Numbered from the stretch's first letter, positions 49,952-59,252 are shown. The stretch: 64,000 nt of DNA from Sphingobacterium sp. UBA4616 (GCA_002386525.1 DGIS01000007.1:95987-159986), one strand, 5' to 3'. Notes: generated by a model not told the origin, from the letters alone. Program-made: numbers and translations.

Positions 49952-51355
49952 ATGAAGTATACATTCAAAACACAAAGCAGAAAGTTGCTTGCGGATACAA
50001 CTACGCCAGTGAGCATCTATCTTCGTCTAAGAGATATCTTTCCAAACTCATTGCTATTGGAAAGCTCCGACTATCATAGTCGCGACAATAACATTAGCTA
50101 CATCTGTTGCCAGCCAATTGCTGGGATCCAGCTCGACGAAAAAGAGCTAACGCTTACGTATCCTAATAGAGAGCGTATCGTAAAAAATGCGAAGGAAATC
50201 GAATTACGTCGGGAAGTATCCGATTTTAGAAATTCCTTCGAAGACCATACAATCGCCGAACTTAACCTCATTTCCAATGGCTTATTTGGATATTTCACCT
50301 TCGATTGTATCGAACACTTCGAAGATATCAAACTGACTACTTCAGCAGATCCGGCGCGGAAAATACCATTTATGCAATATCATATCTACAAATATGTCAT
50401 TGCTATTGACCACTTCCGAAACCAACTCTACATTTTTGAACACCTGCTGGATGATGAAGAATCAGAACTGGAAAGAATGCAGTTTCTTATTCAGAACAAA
50501 AACTTTCCTGAATATTCCTTCAAGCTTGCCGGTGAAGAAAGCTCCAATCGTACCGATGAAGAACACCGTCAGTTGGTCAAAAAAATGAAAGAACATATCC
50601 AACGCGGTGACGTCTTTCAGATTGTTCCATCCCGGGGTTTCCGAACTCCATTCTCGGGAGATGAGTTCAATGTCTACCGTGCATTGCGCTCCATTAACCC
50701 TTCGCCTTACCTATTCTATTTTGATTATGGTGATTTTAAACTATTCGGATCATCGCCTGAGGCTCAGTTGCGCATCCACGGCAAACAGGCAACCATCTTC
50801 CCTATTGCCGGAACCTTCAAAAGAACCGGAAGCATGGAGGAAGACCAAAAAATTGCCTCTCGACTAAAACAAGACCCGAAAGAGACATCCGAACATGTGA
50901 TGTTGGTAGACCTCGCCCGTAATGATCTGAGCAGACACTGTACCCAGGTAAAAGTAGAATCGTATATGGAACCACAATATTACTCGCATATTATCCATCT
51001 GGTCTCCAAAGTAACGGGAACATTAAAAGATAACATCAATCCGTTTGACATTGTAGGCGATACGTATCCCGCCGGCACACTGTCGGGGGCGCCAAAACAT
51101 ATGGCATTGACTTTAATCGATCGCTATGAAGGATTGCAACGTTCTTTCTATTCCGGTGCAATTGGATTTATGGGTTTTAACGGAGACTTTAATCACGCCA
51201 TTATGATTCGTTCCTTCCTAAGCAAACAAAACACCCTTCATTACCAAGCCGGCGGTGGCATTGTTCTCGATTCAGACCCTGAAATGGAACTTCAAGAAGT
51301 AAATAACAAAATTGCTGCTTTGCGAAAAGCATTACAACTAGCAGAAACGTTATGA
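49952..51355 (+). CDS. trpE: Anthranilate synthase component I
   Basis: The 467-residue enzyme makes anthranilate from chorismate, using ammonia from TrpG. The N-terminal domain contains 'SLLLESSD', the LLES-type site where tryptophan binds for feedback inhibition. The chorismate-binding domain shows 'RGDVFQIVPSRGF', 'PIAGTFKRTG', 'LVDLARNDLSRH', 'YPAGTLSGAPK' and 'GAIGFMGFNGDFNHAIMIRS'. The start was set at ATG 49952; the frame is open to 49709, but that part is the attenuator. The stop overlaps the next gene's start (ATGA). Confidence 0.95.
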   Translation: MKYTFKTQSRKLLADTTTPVSIYLRLRDIFPNSLLLESSDYHSRDNNISYICCQPIAGIQLDEKELTLTYPNRERIVKNAKEIELRREVSDFRNSFEDHTIAELNLISNGLFGYFTFDCIEHFEDIKLTTSADPARKIPFMQYHIYKYVIAIDHFRNQLYIFEHLLDDEESELERMQFLIQNKNFPEYSFKLAGEESSNRTDEEHRQLVKKMKEHIQRGDVFQIVPSRGFRTPFSGDEFNVYRALRSINPSPYLFYFDYGDFKLFGSSPEAQLRIHGKQATIFPIAGTFKRTGSMEEDQKIASRLKQDPKETSEHVMLVDLARNDLSRHCTQVKVESYMEPQYYSHIIHLVSKVTGTLKDNINPFDIVGDTYPAGTLSGAPKHMALTLIDRYEGLQRSFYSGAIGFMGFNGDFNHAIMIRSFLSKQNTLHYQAGGGIVLDSDPEMELQEVNNKIAALRKALQLAETL

Positions 51356-51645
51356 TCAGACCACTGGAATACTGTGTCAACAAGAAACATATTGATGTTT
51401 CAATAGATACCATAGATAGCCGCATTGTAGAACTCTTAGCATTGCGGAACACCTATATTGAGAAAGGTAATGCTTTAGAAAATGAACTAGCCGAAGAACA
51501 ATCCCCGATTAGGAATTTAAACGGTCATTATGCAGTCTTGGCAAAAAAATTTAATTTGCCTACTGAATTTATTCAATCTATATTCCACGAGATTGAAAAC
51601 TATGTTAATCAAGATTTTATAGCAAAAGGTTATGAGCAACAATAA
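51352..51645 (+). CDS. AroQ-type chorismate mutase-like protein in the trp operon
   Basis: The 97-residue helical protein resembles AroQ chorismate mutases ('DTIDSRIVELLALRNTYIEK', then 'FNLPTEFIQSIFHEIENYVN'). Of the residues known from the E. coli P-protein mutase, the arginine in 'LLALR' is in place. The positions of Lys39, Arg51 and Gln88 do not align with Lys, Arg or Gln in this sequence, by eye. It may therefore be catalytically weak or a non-enzymatic partner. It overlaps trpE by 4 bases and trpG by 14, so it is translated with them. A true mutase here would compete with TrpE for chorismate. Confidence 0.72.
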   Translation: MIRPLEYCVNKKHIDVSIDTIDSRIVELLALRNTYIEKGNALENELAEEQSPIRNLNGHYAVLAKKFNLPTEFIQSIFHEIENYVNQDFIAKGYEQQ

Positions 51646-52207
51646 AATAGTCGTTATAGACAACTACGATTCCTTCACCTACAACTTAGTCCATTTATTA
51701 CAGGAGTTAGACCAAGAGTACGTTGTATGGAGAAATGATAAATTTAAACTGGAAGATATTGATGCTTTCGATAAAATACTTCTTTCGCCGGGCCCTGGTA
51801 TTCCAGAAGAGGCGGGGTTATTGCTTGACGTCATCCGTACATATGCCCCTCACAAAAGTATATTGGGTATCTGCTTAGGTCAGCAGGCTATTGCAGAGGT
51901 TTTTGGTGGGACGTTGTTCAATATGGAAAAACCTTTGCACGGTGTAGCAACAAATATCACCGTTGTTGATCAATCGGAAAAATTGTTTCAAGATTTTCCA
52001 AAAGATTCGAAAATAGGTCGCTACCATTCGTGGGCAGTAAATAAGGATACATTGCCGAGCGTACTTAAAGTTACGGCAGTAGACGAGAATGGCATTATCA
52101 TGGCCTTGACACATACCGAATACGATGTCCGAGGGATGCAGTTTCACCCCGAATCGGTATTGACGACGAATGGAAAAAAGTTAATTGAAAACTGGTTGGG
52201 AATCTAA
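51632..52207 (+). CDS. trpG: Anthranilate synthase component II (glutamine amidotransferase)
   Basis: The 191-residue class I amidotransferase supplies ammonia to TrpE. The oxyanion strand 'KILLSPGPGIPEEAG', nucleophile Cys in 'LGICLGQQAIAEVFGG' and the His-Glu pair in 'VRGMQFHPESVLT' are all present. The same type can serve PabB, but its place in the trp operon indicates TrpG. It overlaps the AroQ-like gene and precedes trpC by 11 nt. No trpD domain is fused to it. Confidence 0.94.
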   Translation: MSNNKIVVIDNYDSFTYNLVHLLQELDQEYVVWRNDKFKLEDIDAFDKILLSPGPGIPEEAGLLLDVIRTYAPHKSILGICLGQQAIAEVFGGTLFNMEKPLHGVATNITVVDQSEKLFQDFPKDSKIGRYHSWAVNKDTLPSVLKVTAVDENGIIMALTHTEYDVRGMQFHPESVLTTNGKKLIENWLGI

Positions 52208-52218
52208 AATTTATAAAA

Positions 52219-53001
52219 ATGACTATACTGGATAAAATCATTGAAAGAAAAAAGATAGAAGTGGAAAAAGCAAAAGCTTCAGTTCCCTTCGAGGAGTTAT
52301 TAAACTATCCCTATTTCAGCGTTGCTTGCCTATCGTTGAGAGAGTCTATTCTTGATCCTGAAAAAACAGGAATAATAGCCGAGTATAAAAGAGCATCACC
52401 ATCAAAAGGAGAAATCAACAGTACCTCCACCGTAGAAGATGTTGTCAAGGCCTATGAAGAAGCCGGTGCTTCAGCAGTTTCTGTCCTTACTGACGGAGAG
52501 TTTTTCAAAGGAAATTTAGCGGATCTATCTAAAGCGCGTGAAGCAATCAGTATCCCTATCTTAAGAAAAGAATTTATCGTGGATAAATATCAGATTACTG
52601 AAGCTAAAGCCTATGGTGCAGACGTTATCCTTTTAATCGCTGCATGCCTGAAAAAGGAAGAAGTACAGGAATTCGCAGCATATGCTAAACAAATTGGCTT
52701 AAATGTCTTGCTCGAAGTACACAATGAACAGGAGCTATTAGACAATCTTTTCGACGACATTGATGCCATCGGTGTCAATAATAGAAACCTAAAAGATTTC
52801 ACCGTCGATCTACAACATTCGTATGATCTTTTGGATAAGATTCCATCCGAATACATCAAAGTGTCTGAAAGTGGCATCTCCGATCCTAAGACGATTAAAG
52901 CATTAAAAAAGGCTGGTTTCCAAAGCTTTTTAATCGGTGAAAATTTTATGAAAACCACAGATCCGGGGAAAGCGATCAAGGATTTCATAAAAGAAATTTA
53001 G
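52219..53001 (+). CDS. trpC: Indole-3-glycerol-phosphate synthase
   Basis: The 260-residue TIM-barrel enzyme closes the indole ring. Signature segments are 'GIIAEYKRASPSKGEI' (catalytic lysine), 'SVLTDGEFFKG', 'ILRKEFIVDKYQI', 'GVNNRNLKDF' and 'SESGISDPKTI'. It is monofunctional, without a TrpF domain. trpD normally sits between trpG and trpC in Bacteroidota, but is absent here, as are trpF, trpB and trpA; they must lie elsewhere. The operon fragment ends here. Confidence 0.95.
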   Translation: MTILDKIIERKKIEVEKAKASVPFEELLNYPYFSVACLSLRESILDPEKTGIIAEYKRASPSKGEINSTSTVEDVVKAYEEAGASAVSVLTDGEFFKGNLADLSKAREAISIPILRKEFIVDKYQITEAKAYGADVILLIAACLKKEEVQEFAAYAKQIGLNVLLEVHNEQELLDNLFDDIDAIGVNNRNLKDFTVDLQHSYDLLDKIPSEYIKVSESGISDPKTIKALKKAGFQSFLIGENFMKTTDPGKAIKDFIKEI

Positions 53002-53030
53002 AAATTATTTAAAACGAATCTAAATAAGCC

Positions 53031-53038
53031 TATCTTTG
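53031..53038 (+). promoter_or_regulatory. -7 element of the sigma factor gene
   Basis: TATCTTTG matches TAnnTTTG. It contains the TTG (53036) that would otherwise be the earliest possible start, so the true start is further on. Confidence 0.5.
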
Positions 53039-53065
53039 CGTCAGAACAAGCAGCGAACTGGTATT

Positions 53066-53581
53066 TTGGAAAAAGAGTTTTTTATTATAGATAAAGCAGG
53101 TTTTGAGCAAATATATCTTCAACACTGGGAAGGTATGTTTGCTTTTTGCCTGAGCAGTATCAAGGATGAAGAGCATTCCAAGGAAATCGTACAGGATGTT
53201 TTCAAATCGCTTTGGGAACGGCGTGATGAACTTCGTCTCATCGAGGTTGAACGGTATCTGATCAGATCGGTAAAACTCAAAACATTTGAATACATTCGCA
53301 ATAAAGTATCCCGGCAGCAACACCTGGACAATATTTCAAATACGCGCGAAGAGCATTATGTGGATAATTCGTTGATCGCCGACGAACTGGCGAAGAAAAT
53401 ATCAATGCTGATAGATAGTCTGCCCAAACAATGTAAAAATGTTTTCCGCATGAGCAGGGAACAGGGACTCACTAATAAGGAAATTGCACATAAGCTCTAT
53501 ATTTCAGAAAGAGCGGTAGAATATCACATTTCAAGAGCATTAAAAACATTAAAAACAGAACTAACGGAATATATATCCTAA
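53066..53581 (+). CDS. ECF sigma factor (FecI-like)
   Basis: The protein has region 2 ('FEQIYLQHWEGMFAFCLSSI', 'VQDVFKSLWERRDEL', 'RYLIRSVKLKTFEYIRNK') and region 4 ('LPKQCKNVFRMSREQGLTNK' followed by 'EIAHKLYISERAVEYHISRA'). Such factors direct polymerase to surface-nutrient genes. No ATG fits; TTG 53066 ('MEKEFFIIDKAGFEQ', 171 residues) is the best start, because a TTG at 53036 lies in the promoter. The FecR-like anti-sigma gene follows after 49 nt, and an iron-uptake locus comes next, the usual arrangement. Confidence 0.9.
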   Translation: MEKEFFIIDKAGFEQIYLQHWEGMFAFCLSSIKDEEHSKEIVQDVFKSLWERRDELRLIEVERYLIRSVKLKTFEYIRNKVSRQQHLDNISNTREEHYVDNSLIADELAKKISMLIDSLPKQCKNVFRMSREQGLTNKEIAHKLYISERAVEYHISRALKTLKTELTEYIS

Positions 53582-53630
53582 ATTTAGCTATACAAAAGAA
53601 ATCCTGTACTTTTGTCAGGAAGTATATTAT

Positions 53631-54269
53631 ATGAAGATAGACCATAAACTCATAGAGAAATATCATTTAGGCCAATGCTCTCCAACAGAAAAAATTCTTG
53701 TGGAAGAATGGTTATTGGATGATACCCTCGATTCAGAGCCCCTGTCTATTTCCATCGCTAAAAAAACAAAATTAGAAACAGATATCTGGGACCAGCTGAG
53801 CGCCCATATTGATCAGTCAGACGTTCCGGCAACAATTCCCCAGAAAAAATACAGTTTTAAATATATCGGAGTAGCCGCCACCATTGTTTTTTTACTATGC
53901 TTTGGTTTTTATTGGTTCGGTAAAGACTCCGGCAAAGCAGCTGCCATTTTCGAAAACCGCACTAGCACCGGATTGAAGTACATCAATCAGAATAACTATA
54001 ATATCATTCTGGGTAAACATGCAAGTGCTGAAATCAATACAGATACCGGAGAATTCAAAACTTCGGGTAATATGATGTTCATCCCCAAAAAAAACTTTGC
54101 CTTTAGCTTTTCTGGAACAGATAAAAAGAAGGAGTTCAAACATGGGGAAATATATTTTGTATTAAAACCACAAAAAAATGGCAAGCAAGTAATAATCTCC
54201 AAATCGGAACTTACCTTTTTAGCCCCTACCATCCAACACGAACTGAAAATACAATTTAATATCATCTAA
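53631..54269 (+). CDS. FecR-like anti-sigma factor
   Basis: The 212-residue protein has a cytoplasmic N-terminal part of about 75 residues with the anti-sigma start 'KYHLGQCSPTEKILVEEWLL', one membrane helix ('YIGVAATIVFLLCFGFYWFG', about residues 82-101), and a short periplasmic domain ('ASAEINTDTGEFKTSGNMMF'). It is shorter than typical Bacteroidota FecR proteins (about 300-400), because the C-terminal signal-receiving domain is reduced. It should hold the ECF sigma factor encoded just upstream. Confidence 0.8.
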   Translation: MKIDHKLIEKYHLGQCSPTEKILVEEWLLDDTLDSEPLSISIAKKTKLETDIWDQLSAHIDQSDVPATIPQKKYSFKYIGVAATIVFLLCFGFYWFGKDSGKAAAIFENRTSTGLKYINQNNYNIILGKHASAEINTDTGEFKTSGNMMFIPKKNFAFSFSGTDKKKEFKHGEIYFVLKPQKNGKQVIISKSELTFLAPTIQHELKIQFNII

Positions 54270-54300
54270 ATAAGAAGAACCTCAATTAGTCCATACACTC

Positions 54301-55503
54301 ATGCTCTCCAACCGCTTCACGCTATTCTTATCCTTGTTATTACTCCATTTGGTAATAAGCTGTGGAACAGATGACGGAGAACAAAATGCAGCCGGAAAGT
54401 ACAGTCTTTATACGATGAATAAGGATCTCAGCAATACCATCCTGACGACAAATACGGTGGATAGCGGGAATCTGACAATTTCGAAAAATGGAATCGACGT
54501 TTCTACAAAACTTTTTGATCGAAGCATCATCGTTAAGGACAAGCATTTTTATTTTTTAAGAGCGGGAAAATTCAGAAAATATACACTTGAATCAAACGGA
54601 TTAAAGGAAATTGCACAGTTGGCGATGCAAGATCAGCATATTGAAAATATAAACTGGCTTGATCGAGACACATTGCTCCTATTTACTTCGGACAACAAAA
54701 CAAATCGTCGGCTATGGCTCTATAAAATTGCCGTCCATGATTTCAAAATCAATCAACAGCAAGAGATAAAACTACCTTCGGCCGCAGCGGATTTCAATAT
54801 CCTATCTGTGGGCTTTGGCACGGTACATCAACAGCAATTGCTGGTCGGTTATACGTTTAATAAAGTAATCAACGAAACTGACTTCACCACAATAGACACC
54901 CTATACGTCGCAACATTGGATAAGGCGACTTTACGATTGAAAAATATACAAAAGGATATACGATCCACTTACCCCGGTGGAGTTAATACGGTACAGTCTT
55001 ACAGCTTTCATGACGAAAATGGGAACTTCTATTTTATGTCCTGTCCGGGCATAGCGCTGGGCAACAGTCCGTCGAAACCTACCGCAATTTTCAGAATTGA
55101 CAGCAATTCCACCCACATCAACCCTACTTATTTTCTCAATCTAACAGCCAAAACGCACAATCATGCTTATGGCATGTGGTATTTGGGCAACAATCAGGCT
55201 ATCGTCCGTAGTGAACGTAGAGACCGCTACACCGACTTTAGCGATCATCATTCCACCTATCAATTTGAGTACTATGTGGTCGATCTTATCAGCCAAACCA
55301 CAACAAAATTAAACTTACCTTTCGACAAAGGGACACGCAAAGAATCTGTTCTCGTTGAAAATGGGAAAGCCTATATCACCATAGACGATGCAAAGGATCA
55401 GCATCAAGTTTGGGTCTATGATATCACATCAAAAAATATTCAGGTGGGTCTTACCCTAGATCAAGCGACCGATTTTATTGTACGAATAGACCGATTAAAC
55501 TAA
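54301..55503 (+). CDS. DUF4374 lipoprotein, XusB-like (first copy)
   Basis: The 400-residue lipoprotein has a signal peptide and lipobox cysteine ('LLLHLVISCGTDD', about residue 21). It is beta-rich throughout, consistent with a seven-bladed propeller, with repeated 'LYTMNKDLS', 'YLGNNQAIVRSERRD' and 'GKAYITIDDAKDQHQVWVYD' type strands. DUF4374 includes Bacteroides XusB, a surface lipoprotein that binds ferric enterobactin. It sits upstream of the TonB receptor, 31 nt after the anti-sigma gene. A paralogue lies downstream of the receptor (58023-59252). Confidence 0.88.
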   Translation: MLSNRFTLFLSLLLLHLVISCGTDDGEQNAAGKYSLYTMNKDLSNTILTTNTVDSGNLTISKNGIDVSTKLFDRSIIVKDKHFYFLRAGKFRKYTLESNGLKEIAQLAMQDQHIENINWLDRDTLLLFTSDNKTNRRLWLYKIAVHDFKINQQQEIKLPSAAADFNILSVGFGTVHQQQLLVGYTFNKVINETDFTTIDTLYVATLDKATLRLKNIQKDIRSTYPGGVNTVQSYSFHDENGNFYFMSCPGIALGNSPSKPTAIFRIDSNSTHINPTYFLNLTAKTHNHAYGMWYLGNNQAIVRSERRDRYTDFSDHHSTYQFEYYVVDLISQTTTKLNLPFDKGTRKESVLVENGKAYITIDDAKDQHQVWVYDITSKNIQVGLTLDQATDFIVRIDRLN

Positions 55504-55617
55504 ATTTTCGACTGATATTCAGCTTATTAAAAAATAATATCATTTATTTACTTTTTTGACCTTCGGTAAATTTAGAGTTACGCTACTTTTCTATGTGTAA
55601 TTAATCTAAATAAAATA

Positions 55618-57999
55618 ATGTCAAAATTTAAAATAATATGGTTAATCGTATTCTTAATCATATCTCAATCTTCTTTTGCCCAACAGGTAGCTGAACTCAA
55701 AGGTAAGATTGTGACAGCTTCCAATGAACCAATTGAAGGAGCTACCATTACATTTAGAGAAATCAATCAGGGCGCAAAAGCTGATCAAGATGGAAACTTT
55801 ACAATAAAGGGCATTCCATTTGGAATATACCAGATCAATATCTCTGCTGTTGGTTATAAAACTTTACAAAGAAAGTTTAGAATTAATCAAGAACATGAAA
55901 TCCTCAGAGAAATACAGCTGACCGCAAAAAATAATGGGTTAGAAGAAGTAAAAATTAACGGAAAAACAGCAGGTAAAAAAATAAAAGATTCCGGTTTTAA
56001 TGTCAACGTCATTGAAACAAAGCAATATGCAAATACCAATTCCGATGTCAACCAAATTCTTAACAGAAGCACAGGGGTAAAAATTAGAGAACAAGGAGGA
56101 CTAGGATCAAAATATTCCTTTTCGCTGAACGGATTATCGGGAAATAACATCAAATTTTTTATTGACGGCGTGCCAATTGAATCTTTCGGAAGCGGTATGA
56201 GCCTAAACAATATGCCGGTCAATATTGCGGAACGAATCGAGGTTTACAAAGGTGTTGTGCCTGCCCATCTAGGCTCAGACGCTCTTGGAGGAGCAATCAA
56301 TATCGTGACCAACCGTGATTACAAAAAATCTTTGGATGTGAGTTACAGCATCGGCTCATTCAACACGCACCGAGCAGCGCTGAGTGCTGGATATAAACAT
56401 CCAAAAAATGGATTAATGGTCAACCTTAATAGTTATTACAACTTTTCAAACAATAACTATTTAATGAAAACCAATCCTAATGCAGGAGTCTACATACTTG
56501 CTCCCGTAGATGCCTCGAGATTTGACACATTACAATCCGCAAGACGCTTTCATGACGATTATCGCTCATTCATGACCCAGGTCGAGGTTGGTGTGAGCAA
56601 CAAAAAATGGGCCGATATCGCTGTTTTAGGATTAACCTATAACGATGTCTACGATCAACAGCAGACTGCGGCAACACAGGAACGGGTCTTAGGACAAGTA
56701 TTTAGTAAAAATCATACATTAACACCCAGTTTAAGGTATAGAAAAGACAAACTCTTCTTTGAGAATCTATCAGCCACTGTATACGCCAACTATTCAAGGG
56801 GTGAGAATGTGATCACCGATACGAGTTCACGGACTTATTATTTCTGGAATGGCCTTCCTACGGAATATAGTCCCACGGCTGGGGAACTTAATAGCTATAA
56901 ATCAATTATTCACCAAAAGATCAACAATAGTTTTTCCCAGCTTAACCTGAACTATAAACTGGCAGCGCAACATCTCATCAATTTCAATTATAATTTAAAC
57001 ACCAATAAACGCGAAAATTATAATGAAATAGACCCCTACAATGATTTTTATAATATTACCAATCAAATCATCCGCACTAATGCTGGATTAAATTATCAGC
57101 AATTTTTATGGAAGGAAAAAATCAACAACTCGTTTTTCATAAAAGAATATGGACTATCAGGCAAAACCAATACTTCAGAAAAAACGTCGAAAAATTACTT
57201 AGGTTATGGGGCAGTAACAAATATCAGATTTGGAAGTAGTTACGGAATAAAATTATCGTATGAGCATGCTTATCAATTACCATCCTTTACACAACTCTTC
57301 GGAGATGGACTCAATATAATGCCGAATGAGAAATTAAGGCCGGCCAACAGCGACAATTACAATCTAAACCTCTACTACGTTACAGCCTTTGGAAATCATC
57401 GTCTAAACTTTGATGCTTCCACCTACTATAGAAATGTAAAAGACTATATCATCAGTAAAATGTATGATACACCGCAAGGACAAAAACAGTTAGCCGAGAA
57501 TGAAGGTGGAGTGAAGGTGAATGGCGTCGATTTTGAGATTAAATATGGTTACAAATCAGATTTTATGGCGGTATTCAATATGAGTTATTATAATGCTGTC
57601 GATCGCGAGCGTTTTGATAATAACAACAGAGAAAAAATTACCTACAAAAACCGTACACCGAATGAACCTTGGCTATTCGGGAATCTAGATATCAGTTACG
57701 GCCGAAACAATTTATTTGATAAAAAAGATAATCGAATACAGTTAAACTATTATTTGCAGTTTATCAATAACTATTCACTAAGCTGGTCCAAATTAGCTGA
57801 AAAATCGACAAAAGATTATATCCCCGCGCAATGGTTGCACAACATCGCTGCAACCTATTCTTTCAATAATAACCAGTACAACATCACTATCGAAGGGAAA
57901 AACCTGACCGATCAAATTGCGTATGATATTTTCAAGCAACAGCGCCCCGGGCGTTCGGTGTATCTAAAACTGCGTTATCTGATCCAATCCACACATTAA
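55618..57999 (+). CDS. TonB-dependent outer-membrane receptor, XusA-like
   Basis: The 793-residue protein has a signal peptide ending near 'SQSSFAQQ', a carboxypeptidase-regulatory-like domain (about 25-110, 'GKIVTASNEPIEGATITF'), a plug domain (about 125-230, 'NQILNRSTGVKIREQGGLGS', 'IERIEVYKG'-like 'ERIEVYKGVVPAHLGSDALG') and a 22-strand barrel to the end. There is no secretin-type signalling domain at the N-terminus, so it cannot signal to FecR in the classical way. DUF4374 lipoproteins on both sides and the PepSY gene make it a siderophore receptor. Confidence 0.93.
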   Translation: MSKFKIIWLIVFLIISQSSFAQQVAELKGKIVTASNEPIEGATITFREINQGAKADQDGNFTIKGIPFGIYQINISAVGYKTLQRKFRINQEHEILREIQLTAKNNGLEEVKINGKTAGKKIKDSGFNVNVIETKQYANTNSDVNQILNRSTGVKIREQGGLGSKYSFSLNGLSGNNIKFFIDGVPIESFGSGMSLNNMPVNIAERIEVYKGVVPAHLGSDALGGAINIVTNRDYKKSLDVSYSIGSFNTHRAALSAGYKHPKNGLMVNLNSYYNFSNNNYLMKTNPNAGVYILAPVDASRFDTLQSARRFHDDYRSFMTQVEVGVSNKKWADIAVLGLTYNDVYDQQQTAATQERVLGQVFSKNHTLTPSLRYRKDKLFFENLSATVYANYSRGENVITDTSSRTYYFWNGLPTEYSPTAGELNSYKSIIHQKINNSFSQLNLNYKLAAQHLINFNYNLNTNKRENYNEIDPYNDFYNITNQIIRTNAGLNYQQFLWKEKINNSFFIKEYGLSGKTNTSEKTSKNYLGYGAVTNIRFGSSYGIKLSYEHAYQLPSFTQLFGDGLNIMPNEKLRPANSDNYNLNLYYVTAFGNHRLNFDASTYYRNVKDYIISKMYDTPQGQKQLAENEGGVKVNGVDFEIKYGYKSDFMAVFNMSYYNAVDRERFDNNNREKITYKNRTPNEPWLFGNLDISYGRNNLFDKKDNRIQLNYYLQFINNYSLSWSKLAEKSTKDYIPAQWLHNIAATYSFNNNQYNITIEGKNLTDQIAYDIFKQQRPGRSVYLKLRYLIQSTH

Positions 58000-58022
58000 A
58001 AAATAATTTAAAATTTCATATT

Positions 58023-59252
58023 ATGTTAAAATCAATCACAAAAAGTGTAGCTCTGGTCGCTCTGGCTGGCATGACGCTTATGAGCTGTAGCAAATCAAAT
58101 CCAGATCCTGCCGAACCAACAGATCCCACTGAAGAGGTAGGTGGGAACTTTGCAATTAAGTTTAGTACGGACAATGGATCTTTTATGCTTCCGGTAAAAG
58201 ACTTAATGTCCGGCACAATATCTCCAGTAGGGGCAGGTACAGATGTTACAAGCATGTTTCCATGGGAAGAAAATGTGATTCAAAAAGGGAAATATTTTTA
58301 TTCAATCGATCCAAACTCTTCTAAATTTGGTAAATATGCATTTGAAAATGGTGTACTAAAGACTATTCAAGTTATCCCATTTACTAAATTAACCACTTTG
58401 TATATCGGTTGGCATAGCTGGTTAGATGATGACCGTCTAGCTGTAGGCCCACGTAATAGCAATGAATATGCTATTATCAATACCAAAACAATGACCGTAG
58501 AGGCAAATGGATCAATAACTTCTGAAAATGATATCCCAAAAGATCACAGTATGCGTATTTACGCATTTCTTCCCCAGGGAAATAAGATTATATTAGGCTA
58601 CTGCTTGTACAATAATGTCACTAAAGTGAGTTATGACGTCACGTACACAGGCGCTGTTGATTACCCTTCTTTTAAGAATTTCAAAAAAACAGGTGAGGAC
58701 AACCGTTCAGCACCAGTAGGCCCTGTAAGAAACGGCTATTTCCATAAATTCAAAGAAAACGGTTATACTTATCTCCAGACATACACAATGCCAGCACTGG
58801 GTGGTGGTAAAAATATGCCTACTGGATTCTATCGTATCAAAGATGGTGACGACAAATTAGATCCCAACTACTTCTTTAACATCAGTCAATACCAAGCTGG
58901 TGACAACCAACTGGGCGTTGCATATCTAGGTAATGGGAAAGCTTTGCTCATCAGTGCCCATGACACAAAAAACAATGTTAAAGAATGGAATGATTGGTGG
59001 TATGCTGCAATGTGGGAATACCTAATTGTCGATGTAAATTCTCAAAAAGTAATCAAAAAGCTAGATTTTCCATTGGTAAGTAATTCCCGTTCGGCCGTTG
59101 TTGTAAATGGTAAGGCATATATTGCGGTGAATGATCCCAAAGCGGATGCCATCTACATCTGGGAATATAATCCCACGACGGACAAATTAACAAAAGGGGC
59201 GAAAGTACTTGGCGGTGATGCTGATACACCAATGATCTATAATTTAGATTAA
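58023..59252 (+). CDS. DUF4374 lipoprotein, XusB-like (second copy)
   Basis: The 409-residue protein is a paralogue of the first copy. Its lipobox is 'ALAGMTLMSCSKSNPDP' (cysteine about residue 22), followed by beta-propeller-like strands ('GNFAIKFSTDNGSFMLPV', 'YLGNGKALLISAHDTKNN', 'GKAYIAVNDPKADAIYIWEY'). It starts 23 nt after the receptor stop, the position of xusB in Bacteroides. It likely captures the ferric siderophore at the surface and passes it to the receptor. Confidence 0.9.
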   Translation: MLKSITKSVALVALAGMTLMSCSKSNPDPAEPTDPTEEVGGNFAIKFSTDNGSFMLPVKDLMSGTISPVGAGTDVTSMFPWEENVIQKGKYFYSIDPNSSKFGKYAFENGVLKTIQVIPFTKLTTLYIGWHSWLDDDRLAVGPRNSNEYAIINTKTMTVEANGSITSENDIPKDHSMRIYAFLPQGNKIILGYCLYNNVTKVSYDVTYTGAVDYPSFKNFKKTGEDNRSAPVGPVRNGYFHKFKENGYTYLQTYTMPALGGGKNMPTGFYRIKDGDDKLDPNYFFNISQYQAGDNQLGVAYLGNGKALLISAHDTKNNVKEWNDWWYAAMWEYLIVDVNSQKVIKKLDFPLVSNSRSAVVVNGKAYIAVNDPKADAIYIWEYNPTTDKLTKGAKVLGGDADTPMIYNLD

